From assembly GCA_029690005.1 (NCBI GenBank), contig CP121458.1:4402001-4466000 (forward strand): a stretch of 64,000 bases of DNA. Reading direction: 5' to 3'. The notes beneath the pieces are model-generated. The model was not told the DNA's origin and searched no databases. It worked only from the letters and a program-made list of their open reading frames with translations. Source of the stretch: Prescottella defluvii (GTDB lineage Bacteria > Actinomycetota > Actinomycetes > Mycobacteriales > Mycobacteriaceae). The position numbers and the translations under genes were made by a program. Of the stretch, positions 35,432-44,735 are shown one piece after another. Numbering within the stretch: the stretch's first letter is position 1; every line of letters begins with the position of its first letter.

Positions 35432-36472
35432 ATGAGTCGTCAACGTATTTGGACGCGCAACGCGCTTGCCCTCCTCGCCGCAGCAGGCACTGCACTCTCG
35501 CTGGGAGCGTGCAGCAGCGGCGGTGGGGCCGGCTCCGGAGCCGACGGCGAGGGCGTCGTCCTGAAGGTCGGCCTGTCGCGCGGTGTACCCGCCGACCTGA
35601 TGACCTACGTCGCGGAGAACGAAGGATTCTTCGACAAGCGCGGGGTCAACGTCGAACTGGTCACCATGGACAACGCCAACAGCCTCGCAACCGCGCTGAT
35701 CTCCAACGACATCGCGGTCGACACCATGGTGCCCCCGCTGATGTGGCCGGCGATCGACAAGGGCGCCTGCGTCAAGGCCATGGGCGGCACCATCAGCAAC
35801 ACACTGGAGGTCGTCGCGCAGCCCGGCACGGAGATCAAGGGCGACCCCACCGATCCCGACACCACCATGAAGAGCCTGAAGGGCAAGACCATCGGTGTGA
35901 TCGCACGCGGGTCGGGAACCGAGCTGTGGATCACCGCACTGCTGAGCCACGCGGGCATGGACCCTGCGAAGGACGTCACGTTCGTGGCCGTCGGCCCGCC
36001 CGCGACCGCCATCCAGGCGTTCAAGGCCAAGCAGGTCGACGCCATGTACTACGGCCCCATGATGGAGGAGCAGCTGCCCCCGACGGACGTCGTCCGCGTC
36101 ACCGACATCGTCGGCCGGGACGGCAACGCGCTCTCGCCGCTGGTCCAGGCGTACTACACGGCCTCGTGCGAGGCGGTCGAACAGCGCCCGGGCGACATCA
36201 TGAGTTACTGCAAGGCCATCTGGGATGCCTACGACTTCTCGCAGGACCCGCGGAATGACGACGCGATGGCCAAGTGGCTCGCCGAGCTGATCGGGGACAC
36301 GCCCGCGGGAGGCGCGAAGGCCTGGGGCACGTTGAAGAACGCCTTCATCGAGCCGACGATTCGGGCTGACGCGTGGGAGGCCCAGGCACCCCTGGTCGCC
36401 TCGCCTGCTCCCGAAGTGCCGGACTTCGCCGACTCGACCTATGCACCGTGCGCGGGCGGCGATCCCCGGTAG
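35432..36472 (+). CDS. ABC substrate-binding lipoprotein 2, paralogue of 31154-32179
   Basis: A 346-residue lipoprotein (lipobox LGAC, Cys 27). VAENEGFFDKRGVNVELVTM, SLKGKTIGVIARGSGTELW, DAMYYGPMMEEQLPPTDVV and the end YAPCAGGDPR match binding protein 1 almost residue for residue. It has no permease or ATPase of its own nearby, so it probably feeds the same importer with a related ligand or under other conditions. Ribosome site GAGGAAG. Confidence 0.9.
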   Translation: MSRQRIWTRNALALLAAAGTALSLGACSSGGGAGSGADGEGVVLKVGLSRGVPADLMTYVAENEGFFDKRGVNVELVTMDNANSLATALISNDIAVDTMVPPLMWPAIDKGACVKAMGGTISNTLEVVAQPGTEIKGDPTDPDTTMKSLKGKTIGVIARGSGTELWITALLSHAGMDPAKDVTFVAVGPPATAIQAFKAKQVDAMYYGPMMEEQLPPTDVVRVTDIVGRDGNALSPLVQAYYTASCEAVEQRPGDIMSYCKAIWDAYDFSQDPRNDDAMAKWLAELIGDTPAGGAKAWGTLKNAFIEPTIRADAWEAQAPLVASPAPEVPDFADSTYAPCAGGDPR

Positions 36473-36481
36473 GTGTGGCGT

Positions 36482-36517
36482 CCGCTCGTGTCGGTGACGA
36501 GTCGCCGACACGAGCGG
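36482..36517 (+). terminator. terminator after binding protein 2
   Basis: The 13-bp stem CCGCTCGTGTCGG / CCGACACGAGCGG with a 10-base loop starts 10 bp after the stop codon. Confidence 0.8.
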
Positions 36518-36540
36518 CGGGCGACGGTTAGCGTGGACGG

Positions 36541-37370
36541 GTGAGCCGCACGATCACCGACACCGTCACCAAGGACACCCGACTGTGCATGTCGCTGTCG
36601 GGCCGTCCCAGCAACATCGGGACCCGCTTCCACAACTACCTGTACGACGAGCTCGGTCTCGACTTCGTCTACAAGGCGTTCACCACCACCGACCTGCCGG
36701 CGGCGATCGCGGGGATCCGCGCCCTCGGCATCCGCGGGTGCGGGGTGTCGATGCCGTTCAAGGAGGCGTGCATCGAGCACGTCGACGTGGTGCACCCTTC
36801 GGCGTCGGCGATCGACTCGGTGAACACGATCGTCAACGAGGACGGTGAACTCCACGCGTACAACACCGACTACCAGGCGGTCGCCGACCTCCTGCGTCGT
36901 GCGCAGCTGAGTCCCGACCTGACGGTCGCGGTCGCGGGCAGCGGAGGCATGGCGAAGGCCGTCGTCGCCGCCTTGCGGGACAGCGGATTCCGCACCGTCA
37001 CCGTCGTCGCGCGCAACCACGAGGCGGGCCCGGCGCTGGCCCAGACCTACGGCTTCGAGTGGCGCCCGACCTCGGCGAGGCCCACCCCCAGCTCCTCGTC
37101 AACGCCACTCCGATCGGCATGACCGGCGGCGCAGACGCCGACGCGCTGCCGTTCTCCGAAGACGCGGTCGTGGCGGCGGAGGCGGTCTTCGACGTGGTCG
37201 CGATGCCCCCGGACACACCGCTGGTCCGCATCGCCACCGCCCACGGCAAGACCGTGATCACGGGCGCCGAGGTGATCGCGCTGCAGGCCGCCGAACAGTT
37301 CGCGCTCTACACCGGGGTGCGACCCACCGACGAACAGATCCGACGTGCGTCGGCATTTTCGAGGTCGTAG
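36541..37370 (+). CDS. shikimate dehydrogenase-like oxidoreductase, frame break near 37068
   Basis: An AroE-family protein of about 276 residues when joined. CMSLSGRPSNIGTRFHNYLY holds the shikimate-binding Ser region, CGVSMPFKEACIEHVD the catalytic Lys, and AVAGSGGMAKAVVAAL the NADP motif. After YGFEWRP the frame changes and continues LLVNATPIGMTGG and VITGAEVIALQAAEQF. The S-x-S and VSMPFK variants (VTMPHK in AroE) suggest a paralogue rather than the biosynthetic enzyme. It begins with GTG 36541 and the stop abuts the next gene. Confidence 0.83.
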
Positions 37371-37853
37371 ATGTCAGAGTTGCCGCCGAGTGAGCCCGGC
37401 GAATCCGAAAGCGCGCGCCTCGCCCGCAACTTCAGCGAGTTGTTGCAGGAGCTGCGGGTCGAGCAGGCCGGCGTGCAGATCCTGTTCGCCTTCCTCTTGG
37501 CGATCGTGTTCACCAACCAGTACGAGGAACAGCCGGAGTTCGTGCGCGGCCTGCACCTCGCGACAATGCTGTGTGCCGCAATGTCGTCGGCGCTGCTGAT
37601 CGCCCCCGCGGTGTGGCATCGCATCCTGTTCCGACACCGGCGACGCGAGGAGATTCTGCGCTACGCCAATATGTGCGCGCTCGCGGGTTCGGTCTTTCTC
37701 GCTGCCACGATGGTCGGAACGGTCCTCATCATCGCCGAGGTCGCGGTCGACACTTGGGTCGCGAAACTTATCGGGGCACTCACGGCCCTGGTGTTCGGCG
37801 TTCTGTGGTTCGTGGTTCCCCGGCTGCTGCGTCCGGACGACGAACTGCGCTAG
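37371..37853 (+). CDS. DUF6328-type membrane protein
   Basis: A 160-residue protein with four hydrophobic segments (ILFAFLLAIVF; MSSALLIAPAVW; AGSVFLAATMVGTVLIIAEV; IGALTALVFGVLWFVVP). The N-terminal cytoplasmic part has NFSELLQELRVEQAGVQ, a recurring pattern in this family. The function is unknown. The ATG directly follows the stop of the AroE-like gene. Confidence 0.82.
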   Translation: MSELPPSEPGESESARLARNFSELLQELRVEQAGVQILFAFLLAIVFTNQYEEQPEFVRGLHLATMLCAAMSSALLIAPAVWHRILFRHRRREEILRYANMCALAGSVFLAATMVGTVLIIAEVAVDTWVAKLIGALTALVFGVLWFVVPRLLRPDDELR

Positions 37854-37882
37854 CCGCGCACGAGGCGTTATCGTCTGATTCC

Positions 37883-38339
37883 ATGGCAGCCCCGACGAGC
37901 CCGAACCGCGCGCCGAGGCGTATCCCGCACTGTGGCCGGTGCCGACCCGCTGGGCCGACAACGACCACTACGGGCACGTCAACAACGTCACCTACTACTC
38001 GTACTTCGACACCGCGGTCAATGGATGGCTCATGGCCAGCACCGGACTCGACATCCGCGAGCTGCCCGCGATCGGCATCGTCGCCGAGACGTCGTGCCGG
38101 TTCGTGCGCGAACTGTCGTTCCCGGACCAGTTGCACGTGGGCTTGTCCGTCGAGCGCCTCGGCACCAGCAGCATCGTGTACGCGCTGGCGATCTTCCGGG
38201 AAGACCCCGACGACGTCCTGGAACTGGCCGCCACCGGACGGTTCGTCCACGTGTACATCGACCGGACACCCGCCGGCCGGTCCCGATTCCGCCCGAGATC
38301 CGCAGCGCCGCAAGCCTGCTGGTCGTCTCCGACGACTGA
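37883..38339 (+). CDS. hotdog-fold acyl-CoA thioesterase, frame breaks near 37893 and 38265
   Basis: The 4-hydroxybenzoyl-CoA thioesterase motif TRWADNDHYGHVNNVTYYSY is present with the catalytic Asp of the DNDxYGHVNN loop. ETSCRFVRELSFPDQLHVGL continues the hotdog fold. Both ends lie in other frames: EPRAEAYPALWPVP before and PEIRSAASLLVVSDD after. Joined length is about 151 residues. It probably hydrolyses short or aromatic acyl-CoA thioesters. Confidence 0.85.
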
Positions 38340-38367
38340 CGCCGCGCTCCGGCGGGCTCGGGCCCCT

Positions 38368-38838
38368 TCAGCGAGCGCTTCCGGGTGCCTCGTCGTCGGA
38401 AAGCTGGTCGAGGACGGCGGACAGTCGACGAATCGCGGCGAGGGCGTCGGCCAGTTCGTCTCGTCCCATGGCCTGCACCAGTCGGCCGGCGAACGCCGCA
38501 TGGGCCGGACCGATTCCGGACACCGCCTGGCGTCCCTCCTCGGTCGGCGCGACGAGCTTGGCGCGGCGGTGGGCGGGGTTCTGCCGGTACTCGGCGAGGC
38601 CGCGGTCGACGAGCAGATCCGCGATCCGCTGCACGCTCTGCCGGGTGATGCCCATCTCGCGCGCGACATCGGAGACCGACAGCGGCTCCGGCAGGACGGC
38701 GCCGAGGACCTGCCACCACGCTGCGGTCAGCCCGGCCGGGCGCGCCAGGCCCTCGGCGACGTCGAGGAACTGACCGTTGAGCCGAAAGCTCCCCAGCGCG
38801 AGACCGCTGAGCAGGTCCTGTTCGGCCCGAGTGCTCAT
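38368..38838 (-). CDS. MarR-family regulator
   Basis: A 156-residue protein with the winged helix DVAREMGITRQSVQRIADLL and AHRRAKLVAPTEEGRQAVSG. Its ATG overlaps the stop of the DJ-1/PfpI-type gene (ATGA), so the two are one operon. Two tandem palindromes upstream of that operon are the probable binding sites. Confidence 0.88.
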   Translation of the reverse strand: MSTRAEQDLLSGLALGSFRLNGQFLDVAEGLARPAGLTAAWWQVLGAVLPEPLSVSDVAREMGITRQSVQRIADLLVDRGLAEYRQNPAHRRAKLVAPTEEGRQAVSGIGPAHAAFAGRLVQAMGRDELADALAAIRRLSAVLDQLSDDEAPGSAR

Positions 38839-39446
38839 CCGGCCATCAGTTCGTAGAAGCCCGCGGCATCGCGCTGGCCGTAGAGCTTGAACCACGAGGC
38901 CAGCACGTTCGGTTCGAACACGTCGAGACGCTCGAGGATCTCGCGGGCGAAGTGCACCGGAGCGTTCGCCGCGGCCGTGACGAGATCGCGATCGGCGACG
39001 GCGGGCTCGTCTCGGTACAGGTGCCCGCCCCCGTAGCCGACCGAGTTCAGGAACTCGGCCGCGTTGCTCGTGTGTTCGCGGTCGTCGAGCAGCCCGGCCA
39101 TCGCCAGCCCACCGGTCGCACCGCAGATCGCGGCGACCGGGACCCCGGCGACGAGGAACTCACGAGCCTTGGCGGCAAAGGGGGTGAACTGGTCGGTGTT
39201 CCAGATGTCGTTGCCCGCCAGGATGAGCATCGCGCTCCCCTGCGTTCGGATCTCGTCCAGCGTCGTGTCCGGGACGATGCGCAGGCCGCCCATGGTCACG
39301 ACCGGTTCGCGGGTGGCACCGACCGTGGCGACGGTGAACCGGCCCGGCTGTTTGTGCCACATCGGCTTGTTGATGTGGTCGATCGCGAGACCGATCTCCC
39401 AGTCGACGAAGGTGTCGCACACGGCAACATACACGGTTTCAGTCAT
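38835..39446 (-). CDS. DJ-1/PfpI-family glutamine amidotransferase-like protein
   Basis: A 203-residue protein. The nucleophile elbow is VAAICGATGGLAMAG (Cys), with the preceding strand AMLILAGNDIW. Similar proteins include YajL/DJ-1-type stress enzymes and intracellular amidases. The start codon at 39446 lies inside the first operator palindrome, so the mRNA may be leaderless or start very close to it. It is co-transcribed with the MarR gene. Confidence 0.87.
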   Translation of the reverse strand: MTETVYVAVCDTFVDWEIGLAIDHINKPMWHKQPGRFTVATVGATREPVVTMGGLRIVPDTTLDEIRTQGSAMLILAGNDIWNTDQFTPFAAKAREFLVAGVPVAAICGATGGLAMAGLLDDREHTSNAAEFLNSVGYGGGHLYRDEPAVADRDLVTAAANAPVHFAREILERLDVFEPNVLASWFKLYGQRDAAGFYELMAG

Positions 39447-39481
39447 GACAGCAATCTGTCATGTTGACAGCAGACTGTCAA
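39445..39481. promoter_or_regulatory. tandem palindromic MarR operators
   Basis: ATGACAG-caat-CTGTCAT (39445-39462) and TTGACAG-caga-CTGTCAA (39464-39481) are two perfect 7+4+7 inverted repeats separated by one base. On the minus strand the second supplies TTGACA as a consensus -35, and the first covers the start codon of the DJ-1-type gene. A bound MarR dimer would block both RNA polymerase and initiation. Confidence 0.8.
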
Positions 39482-39502
39482 TGACTCCAGTGTCGCTGAT
39501 GA

Positions 39503-40543
39503 TCAGCGCAGGCCCACCTCGTCGGCCGTCGCGACCGCCCGCCGAACGACGGCGTCGAAGAACTCCGCCGTCGGGGCGCCCGCCTCGGCCCGGTTCCGGG
39601 GATCGTCGATGGTGCGCCGCACGACCCCCTCGACGATGATCGCGAGCTTCCACAGCGCCAGGACGTGCCAGAATCCGACCGCCGACACGTCCCGCTTGGT
39701 CTCGTGGACGTACACCTCGACCAGTTCGTCCCGGGTCGGGAAGCCCTCGAAGCGTCGACGCCATGAGCGGCCCGGGCATGCCGTCGCTGCGCTGCGGCCA
39801 GTACGCGAGCAACCCGCCGAGGTCGGCGAGCGGATCGCCGAGCGTGCACAACTCCCAGTCCAGCACCGCGACCACCCGGCCGTCGTCGGGCGAGGTGATG
39901 ACGTTGCTGAGATGGAAATCGCCGTGCACCAGCGTGGTTTCCGTCTGCTCCGGGTGTTCCGCGACAGGCGCTCGGCGAGCGACTCGATGGCGGGCACGTC
40001 GTGGGTCCTGGACTGCGCCCACTGCGCGGACCACCGCTTGAGCTGGCGCGCCGCGTAGGGCTTGGTGCTGGCGAGGTCGAGCAGGCCGGCACTCTCGAGG
40101 TCCACGCGATGGATACTCGCCAGCGCCTTGGGTAGCGACAGCCCGATCGCGCGGCGCCGCTCGGGCGTGAGCTGTCCGGCCGCTCCCTCGCCGTCGACGA
40201 TGTCGTCGATGATGACGCCGTCGACGTAGCTCATGAGGACGAGCGGTGCATCGGTGATCGCCGGATCCGTTGTGAGACCGAGCATTTTCGGAACCGGGAC
40301 ACCAGTTCCCTGCAGCGCGGACAGAATTCGATGCTCTCGCTCGACGTCGTGCGCGGACGCGAGCAGCCGACCCAGGGGTGGGCGCCGCAGCACCCACCGA
40401 CCACCACCCGAATCACGAACGGCAAAAGTGAGATTCGACTGACCGGTGCCGATTCGCTCGAACGACAGCGGCGCCAGGGCACCGACACCGAGTCCGGTGA
40501 TCCACGTCGAGACGGCATCCTCGTTCAGGCCCACAACGCCCAT
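39503..40543 (-). CDS. APH-fold phosphotransferase (ACAD10/11-like), frame breaks near 39958 and 39765
   Basis: IGTGQSNLTFAVRDSGGGRW and VLRRPPLGRLLASAHDVERE are the nucleotide-binding part typical of the phosphotransferase domain linked to acyl-CoA dehydrogenases. The catalytic LVHGDFHLSNVI and VLDWELCTLGDPLADLG lie in a second frame, and the C-terminal helix region (DELVEVYVHETKRDVSAVGF) in a third. Joined length is about 346 residues. It differs from the kinase at 3116 and is not in an operon with it. The substrate is unknown. Confidence 0.85.
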   Translation of the reverse strand: MGVVGLNEDAVSTWITGLGVGALAPLSFERIGTGQSNLTFAVRDSGGGRWVLRRPPLGRLLASAHDVEREHRILSALQGTGVPVPKMLGLTTDPAITDAPLVLMSYVDGVIIDDIVDGEGAAGQLTPERRRAIGLSLPKALASIHRVDLESAGLLDLASTKPYAARQLKRWSAQWAQSRTHDVPAIESLAERLSRNTRSRRKPRWCTAISISATSSPRPTTAGWSRCWTGSCARSAIRSPTSAGCSRTGRSAATACPGRSWRRRFEGFPTRDELVEVYVHETKRDVSAVGFWHVLALWKLAIIVEGVVRRTIDDPRNRAEAGAPTAEFFDAVVRRAVATADEVGLR

Positions 40544-40693
40544 TTCGCATCACTCCCCTGCCGCGCCTCGTACGTACTTCCGGATGGTGAAAACGACTGC
40601 TTTATGCGTGTTTCGATCCGGCGCCCCCTCGACGCCCGTCCGCAGATGCTAGCCTCCCGCAGCCCGTCACGCGGGTATTACGGAGTGCTCACT

Positions 40694-41164
40694 TCACTGC
40701 CGGGCGGTGCGCTCGAGCAGCGGCGCGGTTCGCGGACCGACCACTTCCCGCATCACCAGCGCCATGTTGGTGCGCTCCACACCGGGGATCTTGAGGATCT
40801 GCCCGGCCAGCCGGTACAGGTCGTCCGCGTCGGTCGCCACCACCTTCACGGACAGGTCGGTCAGTCCGGTCATTCCGTAGACCTCGACCACCTCGGGGAT
40901 GTCGGCCAGCGCGTCGACGACGTCGTCGAGTTGATGCTGGTCGACCCGGGTGGCGACGAACGCGGCGAGCGGGTAGCCGAGGGCCCGCGGGTCGACGAGG
41001 CGGTCGAACCCACCGAGGGCACCGGACCCCTCCCAGCGGGACAGACGGGCCTGGACCGTGTTTCGCGAGAGGCCGAGTCGCTGGGCGAGCTCCACGCCGG
41101 TCGCCCTCGGGTTGCGGGACAGCTCGAGCAGGAGGCGGGCGTCGGTGGCGTCGAGAGTGGTCAT
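40694..41164 (-). CDS. Lrp/AsnC-family regulator
   Basis: A 156-residue protein with the HTH GVELAQRLGLSRNTVQARLS and a RAM ligand domain (VEVYGMTGLTDLSVKVVATD). It is divergent from the 2-oxoacid dehydrogenase genes across 168 bp. In pseudomonads a related Lrp-type regulator (BkdR) controls branched-chain keto acid dehydrogenase from the same position, which supports that role here. Confidence 0.88.
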   Translation of the reverse strand: MTTLDATDARLLLELSRNPRATGVELAQRLGLSRNTVQARLSRWEGSGALGGFDRLVDPRALGYPLAAFVATRVDQHQLDDVVDALADIPEVVEVYGMTGLTDLSVKVVATDADDLYRLAGQILKIPGVERTNMALVMREVVGPRTAPLLERTARQ

Positions 41165-41332
41165 CTTCCGCAGTATGCCCTCGAGACACCCCTCCAGACT
41201 GTGCACGCTGCTGAATCGTGACGATGGCACTTGCGCAGATCGCGAAACAGCGGATCCTGTGAGGTAGAGCACAAACGATCCGGCGATCGCTCACGAGGCA
41301 CCGTCGGATCCGGAGCCAACGAGGTGACCCCG

Positions 41333-42429
41333 ATGGCCGACAGAATCGACTTTCCGGTGCAGCTCGTCCAACCCGACGGACGACGCGTACACCGACCCGA
41401 CTACGCCGCGCTCGTGTCCGACGTCGGCCCCGACGAACTGCGGAATCTGTACGAGGACATGGTGGTTGCTCGGCGCATCGACACCGAGGCCACCCACCTG
41501 CAGCGGCAGGGGCAGCTGGGCATCTGGGCACCGCTGCTCGGGCAGGAGGCCGCGCAGGTGGGCTCGGTGCACGCGCTGAACCCGGACGACTACATCTTCA
41601 CCAGCTACCGCGAGCACGCCGTCGCCTACTGCCGCGGCGTCGACCCGGCCGTGATGACGCGGATGTGGCGGGGCTGCGCGTACTCCGGTTGGGATCCGGC
41701 GACGGTCAACATGACCAATCCGGCGATCGTCGTGGGGTCGCAGGGGCTGCACGCGACCGGGTACGCCCTGGGCGCGCACCTCGACGGCGCCGAGATCGCC
41801 ACCCTCGTCTATTTCGGGGACGGCGCGACCAGCCAGGGCGACATCGCCGAGGCACTCGGCTTCGCGACCAGCTTCAACGCGCCCGTCGTCTTCTTCTGCC
41901 AGAACAACCAGTGGGCCATCAGCGAACCCGTGCAACTGCAGAGCCCGAACCCGATCGCGCTGCGCGCCGCCGGCTACGGCATGCCCGCCGTCCAGGTCGA
42001 CGGCAACGACGTCCTCGCGGTCCTGGCGGTGACCCGGCAGGCCGCGCGGCACGCCCGTGAGGGCGCCGGTCCGTCGTTCATCGAGGCGATCACGTACCGG
42101 ATGGGCCCACACACCACTGCGGACGATCCCACCCGGTACCGGACGGCCGCCGAGAACGAGGTGTGGAAGGCGCGTGACCCGATCGACCGGGTGCGCCGAC
42201 TCCTCTACCGCGAGGGACTGCTCGACGACGCCCTCGACGCGCGGGTCACCGCCCGCGCCGACGAGATCGCGTCCCGCCTGCGTGCGGGCGCCCTCGAAAC
42301 CGCGGACCCGGCCCGGACGAGTTGTTCGAACACGTCTACGCCACCGCGCATCCCCTGATCGACGAGGAACGCGCCGAGTACCGGACGTACCTCGACAGCC
42401 TGACCGCCGGTGAGGAGGCCCTCTCATGA
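41333..42429 (+). CDS. 2-oxoacid dehydrogenase E1 alpha, frame break near 42312
   Basis: The thiamine diphosphate site is GDGATSQGDIAEALGFATSF ending at FCQNN. IWAPLLGQEAAQVGS and YIFTSYREHAVAYCRGVDP are the substrate-side motifs, and YRMGPHTTADDPTRYR the phosphorylation-loop region. The last 40 residues (DELFEHVYATAHPLIDEERA) are in another frame, and the stop at 42427-42429 overlaps the E1 beta start. The features and the adjacent Lrp gene point to branched-chain 2-oxoacids; pyruvate cannot be excluded. Confidence 0.88.
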
Positions 42430-43411
42430 ACAGCACGACCACGATGACCCTCGGCGGCGCCCTCAACGCCGGACTGCGCCGGGCGCTCGAGGACGACCCC
42501 AAGGTGGTCCTGATGGGCGAGGACATCGGCAAGCTCGGTGGCGTCTTCCGCATCACCGACACGCTGCAGAAGGACTTCGGGCCCGCCCGCGTCCTCGACA
42601 CCCCGCTCGCCGAATCCGGGATCGTGGGAACGGCTTTCGGGCTGGCGCTGCGCGGCTACCGGCCGGTGTGCGAGATCCAGTTCGACGGCTTCGTCTACCC
42701 CGCGTTCGACCAGATCGTGTCCCAGGTTGCCAAGATCCACTACCGGACCCGAGGACATGTGAAGGCGCCGTTGACGATTCGCATCCCGTACGGCGGCGGA
42801 ATCGGCGCCGTCGAGCACCATTCGGAGTCGCCGGAGGCGTACTTCGCGCACACCGCCGGCCTGCGGGTCGTGTCGCCCAGTAATCCGGCCGACGCGTTCG
42901 CGATGATCCGGCAGGCGATCGCGCTCGACGATCCCGTCGTCTTCCTCGAACCCAAACGGCGCTACTGGGACCGTGGTGCGGTGGACGTCGACGCGCCGTC
43001 GGAGCTACCACTCGACCGGGCGCGGATCGCCCGTCCGGGCACCGACGCCACCGTCGTCGCATACGGCTCGATGGTGCCGACGGCCCTGCAGGCCGCGGAG
43101 ATCGCCGAGGACGAGGGCACGTCGCTCGAGGTGGTCGATCTGCGGTCGCTGTCCCCATCGACTTCGACACCGTCGAGGAGTCGGTGCGGCGCACCGGACG
43201 GCTCGTCGTGGCACACGAGGCCCCGGTGTTCGTCGGCCTCGGCGCGGAGATCGCCGCCCGCATCTCGCAGCGCTGCTTCTACCAACTCGAGGCGCCCGTC
43301 CAGCGCGTCGGCGGATTCGACGTCCCGTATCCGCCGGCGAAGCTGGAGAAGCATCACGTCCCCGACGCCGACCGCATCCTCGGCGCTGTCGACGAGGTGC
43401 TGGCGGCGTGA
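42426..43411 (+). CDS. 2-oxoacid dehydrogenase E1 beta, frame break near 43160
   Basis: MGEDIGKLGGVFRITDTLQK, LDTPLAESGIVGTAFGLALR and CEIQFDGFVYPAFDQIVSQV are E1 beta hallmarks. The C-terminal transketolase domain starts PGTDATVVAYGSMVPTALQA. After LEVVDLRSLSP the frame changes to IDFDTVEESVRRTGRLVVAH and ends at the TGA at 43409-43411, which overlaps the E2 start (GTGA). It forms the alpha2beta2 decarboxylase with the preceding gene. Confidence 0.9.
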
Positions 43412-44641
43412 GCGGGGTCGAGGAGTTCCGGCTGCCCGACCTCGGCGAGGGACTGACCGAGGCCGAACTGGTGTCGTGGGCGGTGGCCGTCGGCGACACC
43501 GTCGAGCTCAACCAGGTGATCGCGGAGGTCGAGACCGCGAAGGCGCTGGTGGAGTTGCCGTCCCCGTTCGCGGGCGTGGTCCGGGAGCTGCTGGCGCGGC
43601 CCGGCGACACGGTCCCCGTCGGCACCGCCCTGATCCGGATCGAGTCGACGCGGCCCGGCGCCGCCGCGCCGCGAGACGAGAGGAAGACCGATTCGGTCCT
43701 CGTCGGGTACGGCCCGTCCACCCCCGCCCGAGCCGACGTCGGCGTCCTCCCGTGCAGCCGTCACGGCCCGCGGGAGCGAGGCCGGATGCGGTTCCTGCCG
43801 CCCGACGCGCCGCACACGAACGGGGCGTCGACCTGTCCACCCTCACCGGCTCGGGCGCAGCGGCGCGATCACCCTCGACGACGTGGAGCGGGCTCGGCCG
43901 GCGAGCACCCCTGTGGTGGCGGCACCCGTCCCGGACGAGCGCGAGACCCGCGCGCCGATCCGCAGCGTACGTAAGCAGACCGCGGCGGCGATGGTGGCCA
44001 GCGCCTTCACCGCACCGCACGTCACGGAGTTCCTCACCGTCGACGTCACCGAGACCGTGCAACTGCTGGAGCACCTGCGCGCCTCGACCGCGTTCGAGGG
44101 TCTGCACCTGACACCGCTGTCGCTGGTCGCGAAGGCGCTGCTGCTCACGCTGCGCGCGCATCCGGAACTGAACTCGTTGTGGGCCGAGGACGCGCAGGAG
44201 ATCGTCACCAAGCACTACGTGAACCTCGGGATCGCGACCGCGACCGAGCGCGGCCTCGTCGTACCGAACGTCAAGGACGCCGAGACCCTGACGCTTCCCG
44301 ACCTGTGCCGCGCGATCGGCGAGCTCGCCGACACCGCACGATCGGGCCGCGCGACCCCCGAGGACCTGACCGGCGGGACGATCACGATCACGAACGTCGG
44401 GGTCTACGGGATCGACACCGGCACCCCGATCCTCAATCCGGGGGAGGCCGCGATCCTCGCTCTGGGCGCGATCAACCGCCGACCGTGGGTCGTGGGGGAC
44501 GAGATCGTGGCCCGGGACGTCACCACGCTGAGCGTGACCGTCGACCACCGCCTGGTCGACGGCGAGCAGGCGTCGCGGTTCCTGTCCGATCTCGGGGCGA
44601 TGCTCGCCGACCCGGTGCCGACCCTCCTCGCGCGACTCTGA
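43408..44641 (+). CDS. dihydrolipoamide acyltransferase E2, frame breaks near 43747 and 43856
   Basis: A lipoyl domain (residues 1-80) carries the lipoylated Lys in AEVETAKALVELPSP. A peripheral-subunit-binding domain follows in another frame (PAARRAAHERGVDLSTLTGS). The catalytic domain starts RAPIRSVRKQTAAAMVASAF and ends with DHRLVDGEQASRFLSDLG, the catalytic His-x3-Asp. Joined length is about 410 residues. It transfers the acyl group from E1 to CoA. No E3 gene adjoins, so a shared lipoamide dehydrogenase elsewhere is implied. Confidence 0.9.
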
Positions 44642-44656
44642 ACGCGCCCGGGCATG

Positions 44657-44707
44657 AGCTGAAGGGACCGTTCATGCGCTGCCAGCGCATGAACGGTCCC
44701 TTCAGCT
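44657..44707 (+). terminator. 24-bp perfect-stem terminator
   Basis: 44657-44680 pairs perfectly with 44684-44707 around a 3-base loop (gcc), starting 16 bp after the E2 stop. It is unusually long for a terminator. Confidence 0.85.
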
Positions 44708-44735
44708 GTCCCGCACCTTGGGTACAAAGGGCTAC

